This document shows, piece after piece, positions 30,601 through 35,647 of a stretch of DNA of 64,000 nt. The stretch lies in NCBI GenBank assembly GCA_011033025.1, contig WFMF01000016.1, positions 558,001-622,000 on the forward strand, given 5' to 3'. Positions within the stretch are counted from its first letter, which is position 1, and each line of letters begins with the position of its first letter. This stretch comes from Beroe forskalii. Lineage: Eukaryota > Ctenophora > Nuda > Beroida > Beroidae. Below the pieces are notes generated by a model. The model was given only the letters and a program-made list of their open reading frames with translations. It ran no database searches and was not told the origin of the DNA. A program made the position numbers and the translations under genes.

Positions 30601-31989
30601 ATCATTATAAGATTATTATAAAATCATTATAAAATCATTATAAAATCATTATAAAATCATTATAAAATCATTATAAAATCATTATAAAATCATTATTCAT
30701 TATATTTATAAAATCATTATAAAATCATTGATTTATCTAAACTCTTCAGACGGCGAGAAGTTTACTAAACGCAAGGATCTGTACAAAGTCTTGCAGAAAG
30801 TTGAAGCACTGCTTGGTAAAACTAGAGAGATAAACAATGAAAGCAAATTCGTGGAAATGGTTTGTGTACAATTCCCAATATTTCATTATTTCCATTATCC
30901 TTTTGCATTGATTTTGTCCAAAGTATGCCCAAACTTATCAAGCCCCGCGCCCTAATGCTGACAGTTCGAATTATTTCAGTTTTATGTGCGCGGCGTAAGA
31001 CATCTAAATAACATGTCCATTCGCCGCGCGAACTTACGCCGCGCAGATCGAACTGTCCCTGTTACTATCTCCAGCCTTTTGTCCGAGTATGTCCTAACTC
31101 CTAGGCATTGACTTTGAACTGAGTTGCTGAATATCCTTTCCCTTTCAGAGTTTTCGACTTCGTAAACCATACGACGTTATAATTCCATGTTGTGCATGAC
31201 ATCCATTTTTCATATTCCGGCAGATTTTGTCCCATTTCGTTATGATGTTGACATACCCCAAATAAGGTCTGCAGTTTGAAAGGCCTGTCCAACGAGGTCG
31301 TGGTGAGTTCGTCACTTGAGGAGTTGCAACGGACTCTCGACTCAGAAAAACAACTCGAAATTGTGAGTAAACAAACATAGTGATCATAATCTAATTGGCT
31401 GCAATTCTGAGGAAATTGACCATCATTAATTAATAATGGTCAATTTCTTCAGAATTACAGCCAGTTTATCAATTCATTGAAATTAACGAAAACTTAATTC
31501 AAAAACTGGGGATCAGGTGTGTCACCCGGTCACCGTAATATTTTAATTTATTCTTACATTTTAACTTTTAAAACAATATAAATTTCAAACTGTATTACAT
31601 CTGAGAAATGAACTGCAACTATGATTATTCAAATCTTTTGGTTGGGGCATCCTCATGTTTCATGAAGTATTTCATATAGGGCAAGTGACAATGTATAATT
31701 TGTTGTGTATCCTATTTGTGATTTTAAATTTTAAAAAAGCAATACTCGTCAGATGACGTTGTCTGCAAGTATAGAGAAGCTGCCGTCAAATGGAGAGCTC
31801 TGTTCCCTCTCCTCCCCTCGCATCGCTACCCTCTGTCAGGAGTACTGTTTACACGTCCAGAGGGCCCTGGTCTGGTCCATTGCTCAGCTACTTATAACAG
31901 GGGTTAGGGTAACGCGAGGGCTTGATGTGTACGAGACCAAGTTCGTTTTAAGAATATATTTATGGCCCTCGTCTGGTCCATTCCTCAGG
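559..31989 (+). CDS. INPP4: INPP4-like inositol polyphosphate 4-phosphatase, N-terminal part (15 exons, 3' end not found)
   Basis: Chained exons: 557-661, 1111-1256, 1736-1846, 2174-2247, 3461-3553, 4143-4194, 5504-5579, 6086-6173, 7296-7343, 7608-7746, 29406-29628, 30165-30266, 30750-30859, 31267-31362, 31753-31989. Phases agree at every junction except that exon 8 must end four bases after its best donor. Family members remove the 4-phosphate of phosphatidylinositol 3,4-bisphosphate at membranes. Exons 2-6 read as a C2 domain (NTNPQYHEKDFEI, then VVPIKELLHSDTV, then KGTVVIFMKH). Exons 9-12 match the INPP4 middle region as I know it (VCEEMFEVSTSFNVPALFIR, then SQYREELSEL, then APVNLHAQ, then GALSAHWDKFKNGGL). 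The first Met of exon 1 (MEIASPE) is a plausible start. The catalytic CX5R half is not seen, so the gene is truncated, misassembled or interrupted. A C2 protein of another family is possible but less likely. Confidence 0.6.
679..735 (+). repeat. Solo end of the 2752-3185 MITE family
   Basis: Same GATTGAAAACCCCGGAGG and CACCACTAAGGGCTTTGAA block as the right end of the element in intron 4, in opposite orientation. Confidence 0.6.
1111..1256 (+). CDS. INPP4: INPP4-like exon 2 (C2 domain start)
   Basis: Acceptor ATTGTTTCAG and donor AAG|GTTTCT. Phase 1 in, phase 0 out. Reads CFDLLDIFNHANGLSTFAAV and ends GRTYTVK, the first strands of a C2 domain. Its last 17 bases and donor are duplicated just downstream. 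Confidence 0.65.
1240..1420 (+). repeat. Tandem duplication covering the exon 2 end and its donor
   Basis: The last 17 exon bases, the donor GTTTCT and about 50 intron bases up to GTTAGGGTTAGG are followed by a second, slightly longer copy and the start of a third. The second copy holds an intact copy of the donor (GTCAAG|GTTTCT). Confidence 0.8.
1736..1846 (+). CDS. INPP4: INPP4-like exon 3 (C2 domain)
   Basis: Acceptor TTTTGCGCAG and donor ATG|GTGGGT. Exactly 37 codons, phase 0 to 0. Contains DNTNPQYHEKDFEISEVIQD, the typical C2 NP turn, then a hydrophobic strand MIIIQIFAL. A second GT four bases further on would break the frame into exon 4. Confidence 0.65.
2174..2247 (+). CDS. INPP4: INPP4-like exon 4 (C2 domain)
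   Basis: Acceptor CTTCCTTTCAG and donor CTCAG|GTGAAC. Phase 0 in, phase 2 out. Reads PVCIGTTVVPIKELLHSDTV, comparable to the strand and KDLL/GELL segment of vertebrate INPP4 C2 domains. Confidence 0.65.
2248..3460. other. Intron 4 contents
   Basis: No coding exon recognised. It holds an inverted-repeat element at 2752-3185, and a 40-base segment beginning ACATCAGCCCAA that occurs at about 2307 and again at 3188, so part of the intron was duplicated. Confidence 0.5.
2752..3185. mobile_element. MITE-like element with about 40 bp inverted ends
   Basis: Left end TTGATTGATTGTAAACC and right end, reverse-complemented, TTGATTGATTGAAAACCCC share the following CCACTAAGGG block. A solo copy of the end lies at 679-735 in intron 1. 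No transposase is encoded. Confidence 0.65.
3461..3553 (+). CDS. INPP4: INPP4-like exon 5
   Basis: Acceptor AAATTTTGTAG and strong donor GTGAGT. Phase 2 in, phase 2 out. Reads MEEASLLYYIKSSIQANYGQ then MRSSEQNLNW. Found by frame and splice logic, and it joins exons 4 and 6 without a stop. Confidence 0.5.
4143..4194 (+). CDS. INPP4: INPP4-like exon 6 (last C2 strand)
   Basis: Acceptor GGATTTTTCAG and donor AAAG|GTATTT. Phase 2 in, phase 0 out. Reads VGSTEKGTVVIFMKHRK, matching the final C2 strand of INPP4 proteins (VGNITVIGW / VGTIEVSVV type). Confidence 0.55.
4969..5020. repeat. CCAAT-type palindrome, copy 1
   Basis: Imperfect inverted repeat: arm ATTGACCACTCAGC...CGAGTTG faces CAACTCGCGCGCTGATTGG. 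Related copies lie at 15349-15402 and 22934-22990. Confidence 0.7.
5144..5220 (+). repeat. 11-bp tandem repeat, 7 units
   Basis: Unit TTAATATTTAC repeated seven times almost without change. Confidence 0.9.
5326..5480. repeat. Cluster of CCGCGG-centred palindromes
   Basis: A perfect 22-base palindrome (arm GGTACATACCG) is followed by related palindromes (GTACCGCGGTAC, GTTCCGGGGTACGTACCG) each linked by GACTAGTTAGG-like spacers. The block ends about 24 bases before exon 7. Confidence 0.8.
5504..5579 (+). CDS. INPP4: INPP4-like exon 7
   Basis: Three in-frame acceptors (after 5503, 5512 and 5518) all give the same reading, so the exact start is open. Reads YQHMEDIVEYCSVSEVIPDE. To join exon 8 in frame the exon must end at 5579 (TAG|GTGGTT), not at the nearby GTAGGT. 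A cluster of CCGCGG palindromes ends about 30 bases upstream. Confidence 0.45.
6086..6173 (+). CDS. INPP4: INPP4-like exon 8
   Basis: Acceptor CAAATTAG. Reads MLRKALSLLTPQPEHTEEEK then QLKNTFS. The best donor is GTGAGT after 6169, but that leaves the wrong phase for exon 9; the GT four bases further (after 6173) restores it. Either this weaker donor is used, a small exon is missing, or there is an indel. Confidence 0.4.
6459..6502. repeat. Perfect 20-bp hairpin
   Basis: AAAATAGAAACGCTGACGTT, loop GGCA, then the exact reverse complement. It lies in intron 8. No flanking target duplication is obvious. Confidence 0.9.
6763..6963 (+). repeat. Degenerate tandem repeat of about 45-50 bp, 5 units
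   Basis: Each unit contains CAGTGGCGTCTCGGTTTAG followed by AGACCATTAAACAACC with substitutions. Confidence 0.75.
7296..7343 (+). CDS. INPP4: INPP4-like exon 9 (48 nt, GC donor)
   Basis: Acceptor TTTCACCCTCCTAG. Phase 2 in and out. Reads DILGNIDRQRYHFKL, which lines up with the segment before the conserved 'ILEQM/IREQM' helix of INPP4. No GT donor exists; the exon must end AAG|GCGAGT, a GC-AG intron of 264 bases. Confidence 0.5.
7608..7746 (+). CDS. INPP4: INPP4-like exon 10
   Basis: Acceptor CTTCACACTCCTAG and donor GTACAG|GTATGT. Phase 2 in, phase 0 out. Reads CSLRVCEEMFEVSTSFNVPA then LFIRLLCEREHANLLVLKDM, aligning with the INPP4 segment '[20 protein letters not shown]'. The next exon is 21.7 kb away. 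Confidence 0.65.
7779..7920 (+). repeat. 31-bp minisatellite, about 4.5 units
   Basis: Unit begins GGGTGCATCAGGGAGCGTTT and ends AAGGCGCAAAA. Degenerate G-rich relatives (GGGTGCGTTTAGGGTGC) extend on both sides, from just after the exon 10 donor to about 8030. Confidence 0.9.
9261..9705 (+). mobile_element. Possible 3' end of a non-LTR or SINE-like element
   Basis: Begins ACTAGCGTTTGCCCGCGAAG and ends with ACACAGACAGACAGATGCACG before a short AT tail, an arrangement common at the 3' ends of RTE-type elements in animals. No coding part is present. Confidence 0.35.
11571..11721. repeat. Direct duplication of about 75 bp
   Basis: Both copies carry AAAAAGAAAATAACAAAA followed by GTGATTTGCACAGTGGCATT and TGCATGAAAC. 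Confidence 0.85.
14268..14537 (+). repeat. 34-bp minisatellite, 8 units
   Basis: Unit GCTGGATGCCGCGTCACTAA followed by AAGTCGTTTTAATT, with scattered substitutions. Confidence 0.9.
15349..15402. repeat. CCAAT-type palindrome, copy 2
   Basis: Nearly perfect: arm CATTGACCAATCAGCGCACG...TTTAC, facing GTAAACTCGTACGCTGATTG. The best preserved of the three copies. Confidence 0.85.
16225..16277 (+). repeat. (TCCG)n microsatellite
   Basis: About a dozen CCGT/TCCG tetramers with two interruptions. Confidence 0.95.
17455..17775 (+). repeat. Pair of about 60-bp direct repeats
   Basis: Copies near 17457 and 17718 share GGTTAGAAGTGCCACAAA/CAGTTAGAAGTGCCACAAA and ATCATTGGCTGATTGGTATA, about 260 bases apart. 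Confidence 0.8.
19150..19262 (-). repeat. Dispersed GC-rich repeat, copy 1
   Basis: On the minus strand it reads CAGGCCCGTTAGGCC ... AAGCTCACTCGGCGGCGC ... CGTTTGCAAA. A related copy lies at 61148-61222 on the plus strand. Confidence 0.6.
21618..21832 (+). repeat. About 76-bp tandem repeat, nearly 3 units
   Basis: Each unit contains ATGTCTCTGCATTTTTA, GAAAGTAGAGACACCAGTTG and CTGCATATTGAGTACC. The last unit lacks the first block. Confidence 0.85.
22934..22990. repeat. CCAAT-type palindrome, copy 3
   Basis: Arm ATGGCCAATCAGCGTGCGAG faces CTCACGCTTATTGGCCAATA. More diverged than the other two copies. Confidence 0.7.
24783..24830 (+). repeat. Dispersed repeat shared with 1931-1978
   Basis: Both sites contain AATCGAATGCAATCAAAAGC followed by TRAGCTCTAT and TTCC. 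Probably a fragment of the same unknown element in intron 3 and in intron 10. Confidence 0.6.
25091..26522 (+). CDS. Voltage-gated potassium channel, Shaker-like, intronless, one frame break
   Basis: A six-membrane-segment K+ channel subunit of about 476 residues for the plasma membrane. Residues 75-155 form a T1 tetramerization domain (LKICVSGRIFELTMDQVRKY, FFFDRNRFVFEYIMQFL) without the Zn-binding C/H set of Kv2-4, so Kv1-like. S1 WMCLDIFFIVISVAIFV, S2 ending VDLGGRLVF, S3 LDVIAIIPLYIE, S4 LKLFRMARVARCLKLIRRSK, pore WWAITTIGTIGYGN, S6 IIFCSMIFMTVPMTIII. The filter reads GYGN rather than GYGD and the S6 PVP is VPM. The frame changes at TTT CCC TGA C (25511-25520): the first part stops at TGA 25517, and the rest continues one base later with no residue missing. 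No other stop or break. Start is the first Met of the open frame. Nested in intron 10 of the INPP4-like gene, same strand. Confidence 0.85.
26523..27158. other. Sequence after the channel gene
   Basis: Presumed 3' untranslated region and intron sequence. No clear AATAAA signal close to the stop. A short repeat of TTTGTGACACC (three to four copies) lies at 27050-27090. Confidence 0.4.
27159..27383. mobile_element. Foldback (palindromic) element rich in CGCG
   Basis: Outer arms GTGTCTCGACC and GGTCGAGACAC enclose inner arms 27193-27231 and 27292-27335 (ATTTTGCCGCGCG...GCGCGAATTT against its inverse). The centre has the repeated word TGCAATTGCA. The GCGCG-rich stretches at 30410-30562 (also ending AAAGGTCGAGA), 30985-31045 and 33655-33700 look like relatives. 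Confidence 0.6.
27828..29405 (+). repeat. Minisatellite made of exon 11 splice acceptor copies
   Basis: Two interleaved unit types. The long one (about 55 bp) is CTAAACCCCTTCTCTCCCCC, TTCTCAG, GGGTTCTCCGAGGAAGT(C/G)AGC, ACACCC. The short one (about 32 bp) has GGGTTCCTCACCCC instead. Every unit presents a pyrimidine tract plus CAG|GGGTTC, exactly the acceptor and start of exon 11, which directly follows the last unit. By eye there are about 18 long-type copies and a similar number of short ones. Some carry donor-like AA|GTGAGC or CGA|GTAAGT. Confidence 0.9.
29406..29628 (+). CDS. INPP4: INPP4-like exon 11
   Basis: Acceptor CCCCCTTGTCAG and donor CTCAG|GTACGT. Phase 0 in, phase 1 out. Starts GFSEEVSTITAVSRNSKISQ, then YREELSELGQCSKHSFKKS and WAPVNLHAQVLEV, the pattern of vertebrate 'YQENLTDLHQYRGPSFKAS...VPTNLHIQ'. 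Its acceptor and first 23 bases are the unit of the minisatellite immediately upstream. Confidence 0.65.
29647..29724 (+). repeat. 20-bp tandem repeat, 4 units
   Basis: Unit CGTATAAAATACGTTCAGAA, starting about 20 bases after the exon 11 donor. Confidence 0.9.
30165..30266 (+). CDS. INPP4: INPP4-like exon 12
   Basis: Acceptor TTTCTTTCTTCAAG and donor AAAG|GTAGGT. Phase 1 in and out. Reads SRHQYCLMAVGALSAHWDKF then KNGGLLSLLGQNK, very like the INPP4 block '[20 protein letters not shown]'. The strongest single match to the family in the window. Confidence 0.7.
30410..30562. repeat. GCGC-rich dispersed repeat in intron 12
   Basis: Contains GACGCGTGATTGCGCGCAAG, GCGACAGCGCAACACGCCGC and ends AAAGGTCGAGA, like the right end of the 27159-27383 foldback. 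Confidence 0.45.
30588..30732 (+). repeat. AT-rich 11-bp tandem repeat before exon 13
   Basis: About twelve copies of AAAATCATTAT, ending some 20 bases before the exon 13 acceptor. Confidence 0.95.
30750..30859 (+). CDS. INPP4: INPP4-like exon 13
   Basis: Acceptor CTAAACTCTTCAG and donor ATG|GTTTGT. Phase 1 in, phase 0 out. Reads GEKFTKRKDLYKVLQKVEAL then LGKTREINNESKFVEM, a charged helical segment in the place of the 'AKEIIAQINTLKTQ' helix. Confidence 0.55.
31267..31362 (+). CDS. INPP4: INPP4-like exon 14
   Basis: Donor ATT|GTGAGT is strong; the acceptor that keeps phase (CCAAATAAG|GT) has a poor pyrimidine tract, while the nearby CTGCAG would shift the frame. Reads LKGLSNEVVVSSLEELQRTL then DSEKQLEI, similar to 'SLKNSLKMLSEKTEL'. 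Confidence 0.5.
31753..31989 (+). CDS. INPP4: INPP4-like exon 15 (last chained exon)
   Basis: Acceptor ACTCGTCAG, donor CCTCAG|GTAAAT, 79 codons, phase 0 to 0. Reads SPRIATLCQEYCLHVQRALV. The 25-base exon end GGCCCTSGTCTGGTCC...CAG occurs twice about 102 bases apart, and only the second copy has a GT donor. An exon ending at GTAACG inside the first half is an alternative. Confidence 0.4.
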
Positions 31990-32710
31990 TAAATAGTGTT
32001 TGACTTTGCGTAACTTTAAGTACTTAGTGTTTTTATTTTTTAACCAATCTAATGTGACTAATTTTAAATTAATAATAATTGAGTTATTAGTTATTAACCA
32101 ATTCATAAAATATCCTCAATTCATAATTTCCAAAATTATTGCAATTCGTTGGATAATATATTTTTGACACAAAGTTGAACTGGCCTTGAAACTACTGCCT
32201 GATGTAATATCCCAATTTAATTTTTGGAACGTAAATATAAGCATGAAACGCAGAATCAATTTGAATCTGAAATCAATCTGGGTATTTGCTTTTCTCTAAA
32301 ATTTTGCTATGTAGAATGTGGACACGAGTCATTTAAACTTATATATGCCATGCTTGCTACTTTGATCTAGAAATCATTTGAATAATGAAATTAATTATGT
32401 TATTTCCTGTTGCTCTGTCAAGCTGCAGCTGTTGAATAATATTGATATAAGTTCTCTCAGATGATTGCTGATCCTGTGGTAAGAAGAGTGATCCTGTTTA
32501 GTCGGAGTTCGGACAGACGGCAGGTTCAGAATTTGATCCATTTCCTTTCGATGATCTAATTTGAGGATGGCGCTTTGCGATTTACTTAAGTAAAGCACAC
32601 AATAGTTTAGTAATTGAAAACATTTTAGATTAAGCTGTGAATTGATCGAATTCATGGAACCACGATGCTCTGTTCCATGGGTAACAAGCAGCATTTTGTG
32701 ACTCCCGTAG
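31990..32710. other. Gene-less AT-rich stretch
   Basis: I see no exon, repeat array or element ends here. Confidence 0.4.
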
Positions 32711-33073
32711 ATTTGCCCCACTGGTCACAGAAAATATTGGAATATTTACTTGTATGGAGGGCGCCGAGCAGCTTATGTTGGACTAACTCTACAACCATGT
32801 GCATCAAATCTGGCAGTACTCAGAGACGCAGGGATCGAAACCAGGCCACACCCACTCGGTGCTTCATTGAGACTTGATCCAACCGAGCAAGCTGGACCCC
32901 AGCCTCTGTGGAACCTCCACACACTTGCCTTGTTCAATATCTCGTTGGCACTGCCTGTCCTCCATGGAGTCTCATCGCCACTTCCCGTTTGGAGCCTAAA
33001 ACCCCACAGAACTCCTCCCTTATCATCGTCTGAAGCTAATCAGGGCTTTCAGTCCATTCAAAACAACCGCTAG
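32711..33073 (+). CDS. Orphan coding-like ORF, possible terminal exon
   Basis: An open frame of 120 codons, richer in G+C than its AT-rich surroundings, starting after a weak acceptor (ACTCCCGTAG) and ending in TAG. It is in phase 0, the phase left by exon 15. It reads GRRAAYVGLTLQPCASNLAV then LRDAGIETRPHPLG, later NLHTLALFNISLALPVLH. I do not recognise the family. It could be the last exon of a shortened INPP4-like transcript, a gene fragment, or part of an unknown repeat: on the minus strand CGAGTGGG and GGTTTCGATCCC loosely resemble tRNA-type promoter boxes. Confidence 0.25.
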   Translation: MCPTGHRKYWNIYLYGGRRAAYVGLTLQPCASNLAVLRDAGIETRPHPLGASLRLDPTEQAGPQPLWNLHTLALFNISLALPVLHGVSSPLPVWSLKPHRTPPLSSSEANQGFQSIQNNR

Positions 33074-34002
33074 AAGTTTTGCATTTCAATGGCATACCTT
33101 CTAATCTAGTGATTTTGCAGCATAATTATAAAGAATCACCATTAGGCTCGATGGGCCATGGTTGGATTATCAAGAATGATGAGACATATATGCAATGAGG
33201 AAAGGTTCTGTTCCTATAACTTTTTTGTAAATTGTTACCTTGTATTTCAAACCATTGCTTAATATCTTATCAGTTCTGGTTAATTTGAAATACCTCCATA
33301 CGGGCGTGTTCTGTATTTCATTTATTTTGAATCTCCGAGCCTGTTCGAGCTTCTTGTGAGTATATGAGACGGCTAAAAATCTTCAAATTAAAATGCTATC
33401 AGTGTCTCAAAATCATGAAGCTTTTTATCGATATGATATATCCTGACGAGTGATGTGAGCAGTAAGTGTAACACTAACTGTATTTGTAATATTTGATTAC
33501 TTGTATTTGTATCTGATGACTTTGGAAATGCAGAGTGTAGTTTTCAATTTGTAAATTATCTGTATCAATCAGAATCGACATTTCAATGTCTACACAAGTA
33601 CAATGAGAATTTTCAATGATTACGCGGATTTTCCCAAAATCTAGTTTTTCGATCTTTCTTGTTAAGTTGCGGCGCGGCGTAACGCCGCGCACGTACTCAA
33701 AAAAGCTTAGTGAGAAATAGGGGTGTCGTCTCGCGACACCCCTGGTTAGGGGAAATGCGGGCTTAAGAACTCCTGCGCGCTCACCGACTTGCAGAGTTGT
33801 GACGTAAGTTATAAAATCCAATATTTAAACTTCTGGGTTTGACAATTGACACACAAACATCTATGCGGCCCGGGCTTGCCCTAACCAGGGGCCAGGTTAT
33901 ACGCACGGGAAAAATGAAAATGCGGGCTTAGGAACAATAGCGTCGACAACGTCAGACAACAAAAGTCATAATTGGAAATCACAATTATCAGATCTAAATA
34001 TA
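33074..34002. other. Gene-less stretch with short inverted repeats
   Basis: Holds a hairpin GGGGTGTCG/CGACACCCC near 33720-33742, and two copies of AAATGCGGGCTTA-GAAC near 33755 and 33920, with CCTGGTTAGGGG facing CCCTAACCAGGGG. No gene is seen. Confidence 0.5.
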
Positions 34003-34506
34003 AGGCGCCCGTAACGTTCGTCGGTCGATCGAATGGAATTGGTCGATCGATCAACTTCATTTGATCGACTGATGTGTTTTAAAAAGAAAATCTTTGAGCA
34101 ATTAGGGAAACAACTAAATATTGCTCATTTGAACACAATTCAAGTCTTTAGGGACCAGCTTAAAACACATCAGTCGTTCAAATGGAGTTGATCGATCGAC
34201 CAATTCCATTTGATCGAATGGAATTGGTCGATCGATCAAGTTCATTTGATCGACTGATGTTTTTTAGATAGAAAATCTTTGAGCTATCAGGGAAACAACT
34301 AAATATTGCTCATTTAAACATGATTGAAGTCATTAGGGACCAGCTTAAAACTTTATTGTCAGATTTCCCAATGTTGTTGAAGTTTTGAATAAAAAACTAA
34401 CTTTCAGCTTTAATCTACCCTTTTGACGAGGTAAGGTAGTAAAAAAGGAGTCAAAAGATAAAAAATTACTATCAATCAATTACTATCAATCAAATTTGAG
34501 AGGTTT

Positions 34507-35647
34507 TTGCTTGCTATCATGAACTCAAATGATCTGTTTGAAACTGAACAGAACAAAGAATGTGTCAATCCTAGTGATGTTCATGTTACCAAAAAGCTAT
34601 GGAGTGATGTTGGAGGTGATGGTGAGGTAAATGGATATTCTTCAGATTGTGACTTTACTGTAAGATCAGGTCGAGATGCTGCATTTTCTGAGTCTAACTG
34701 GTCACTGAAGCGACCACATCAGAAATCTTACAGTTTCAGGTCACCCTCAGGAAGATCACCTGCTGGTAAGAAGGCTGCTATTGCTAAAGACCAGTGCCCA
34801 TGTCTTAAGGATATTTCAGAGTCATGTTCGATATCATGTCAATCCTGTGATCAATGGTATCACTGTGACTGTGTGGGTCTTAGGGGTCTCAGACAAGCCA
34901 GTGTAGAACAAATAGTTGGTTGGAAATGTTTTGAATGTTTCAAGCCCCTGTTTGCCCATTCAAAAAGCAAGGATGTAGACTTCCGGGCTATTGTGAAAGA
35001 GGAGGTTGAACAAGCTTGTTCTACCACAATAAAGGAATTGGTGGTTTCTGCTACACAGGAAGCAGTTGGTAAAAATACCTCAAGGTTTAGTGGAACAAGT
35101 TTCAAAGAAAACGAATGAATCTGTGAAGACATTTGCTGAAGTCACAGTCGGTCGATCACATGAAGTTCAGAAGAAAATGATGGAAGATGTTAAACAAGCT
35201 ACAGCATCAAATGTGGTCATTGGTGAAGTCTGTAGAAAAATTGACATAGATCAAGTGGAAAGAGAGAAACGTAAATGCAATGTTATTATCAACAAAATAC
35301 CAGAGGCAAAGGGTACCTTAACTGGCAATGAAATCAAAGATCATGACATCAATTACCTACTCAAAAATTTGGGTATGGACAAGAGAGACATCAGGCATTG
35401 TTTCAGGACTGGTAAAATTGTTAAAAATTCAGATGGTGTTGATCTTCCAAGACCACTTGTTGTCATTATGAGAGATGAAGAAACTGCTCAATATTGGCAT
35501 GATTATGGGCGGGGGTACCATGTGGAAGGTACAGATTTATGGGTAAATCCAGACTTGTGCCGGGCAGACAGGCACACCCATTTTTTACTGAGACAGCAGC
35601 GGAGACAAAGGTTGAAAGAAGCATCAGCTGTCCCAAACCAACAATAA
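34507..35647 (+). pseudogene. CR1-like ORF1 with PHD finger (one frameshift)
   Basis: LINE ORF1 proteins bind the element RNA. The first frame (34507-35118) has an acidic/Ser-rich start and a PHD-type zinc finger: CPCLKD...CQSCDQWYHCDCVG...WKCFECF (residues about 98-140). The second frame (to 35647) has a coiled segment then REKRKCNVIINKIPEAKG, the first strand of the RRM-like fold seen in LINE ORF1 proteins, and ends near ADRHTHFLLRQQRRQRLKE. The two join near an AAAAA run at about 35075, so one indel (or a sequencing slip) separates them. PHD fingers in ORF1 are known from CR1-group elements. Confidence 0.7.

Noticed and set aside
31740-31890. Alternative frame of exon 15 (DDVVCKYREAAVKWRALFPL)
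   Set aside because: It reads well for a short stretch but needs a different phase from exon 14 and no good acceptor supplies it.
32740-32880. tRNA-derived SINE on the minus strand
   Set aside because: GGTTTCGATCCC and CGAGTGGG only loosely match B and A boxes, the spacing is too short, and there is no tail.
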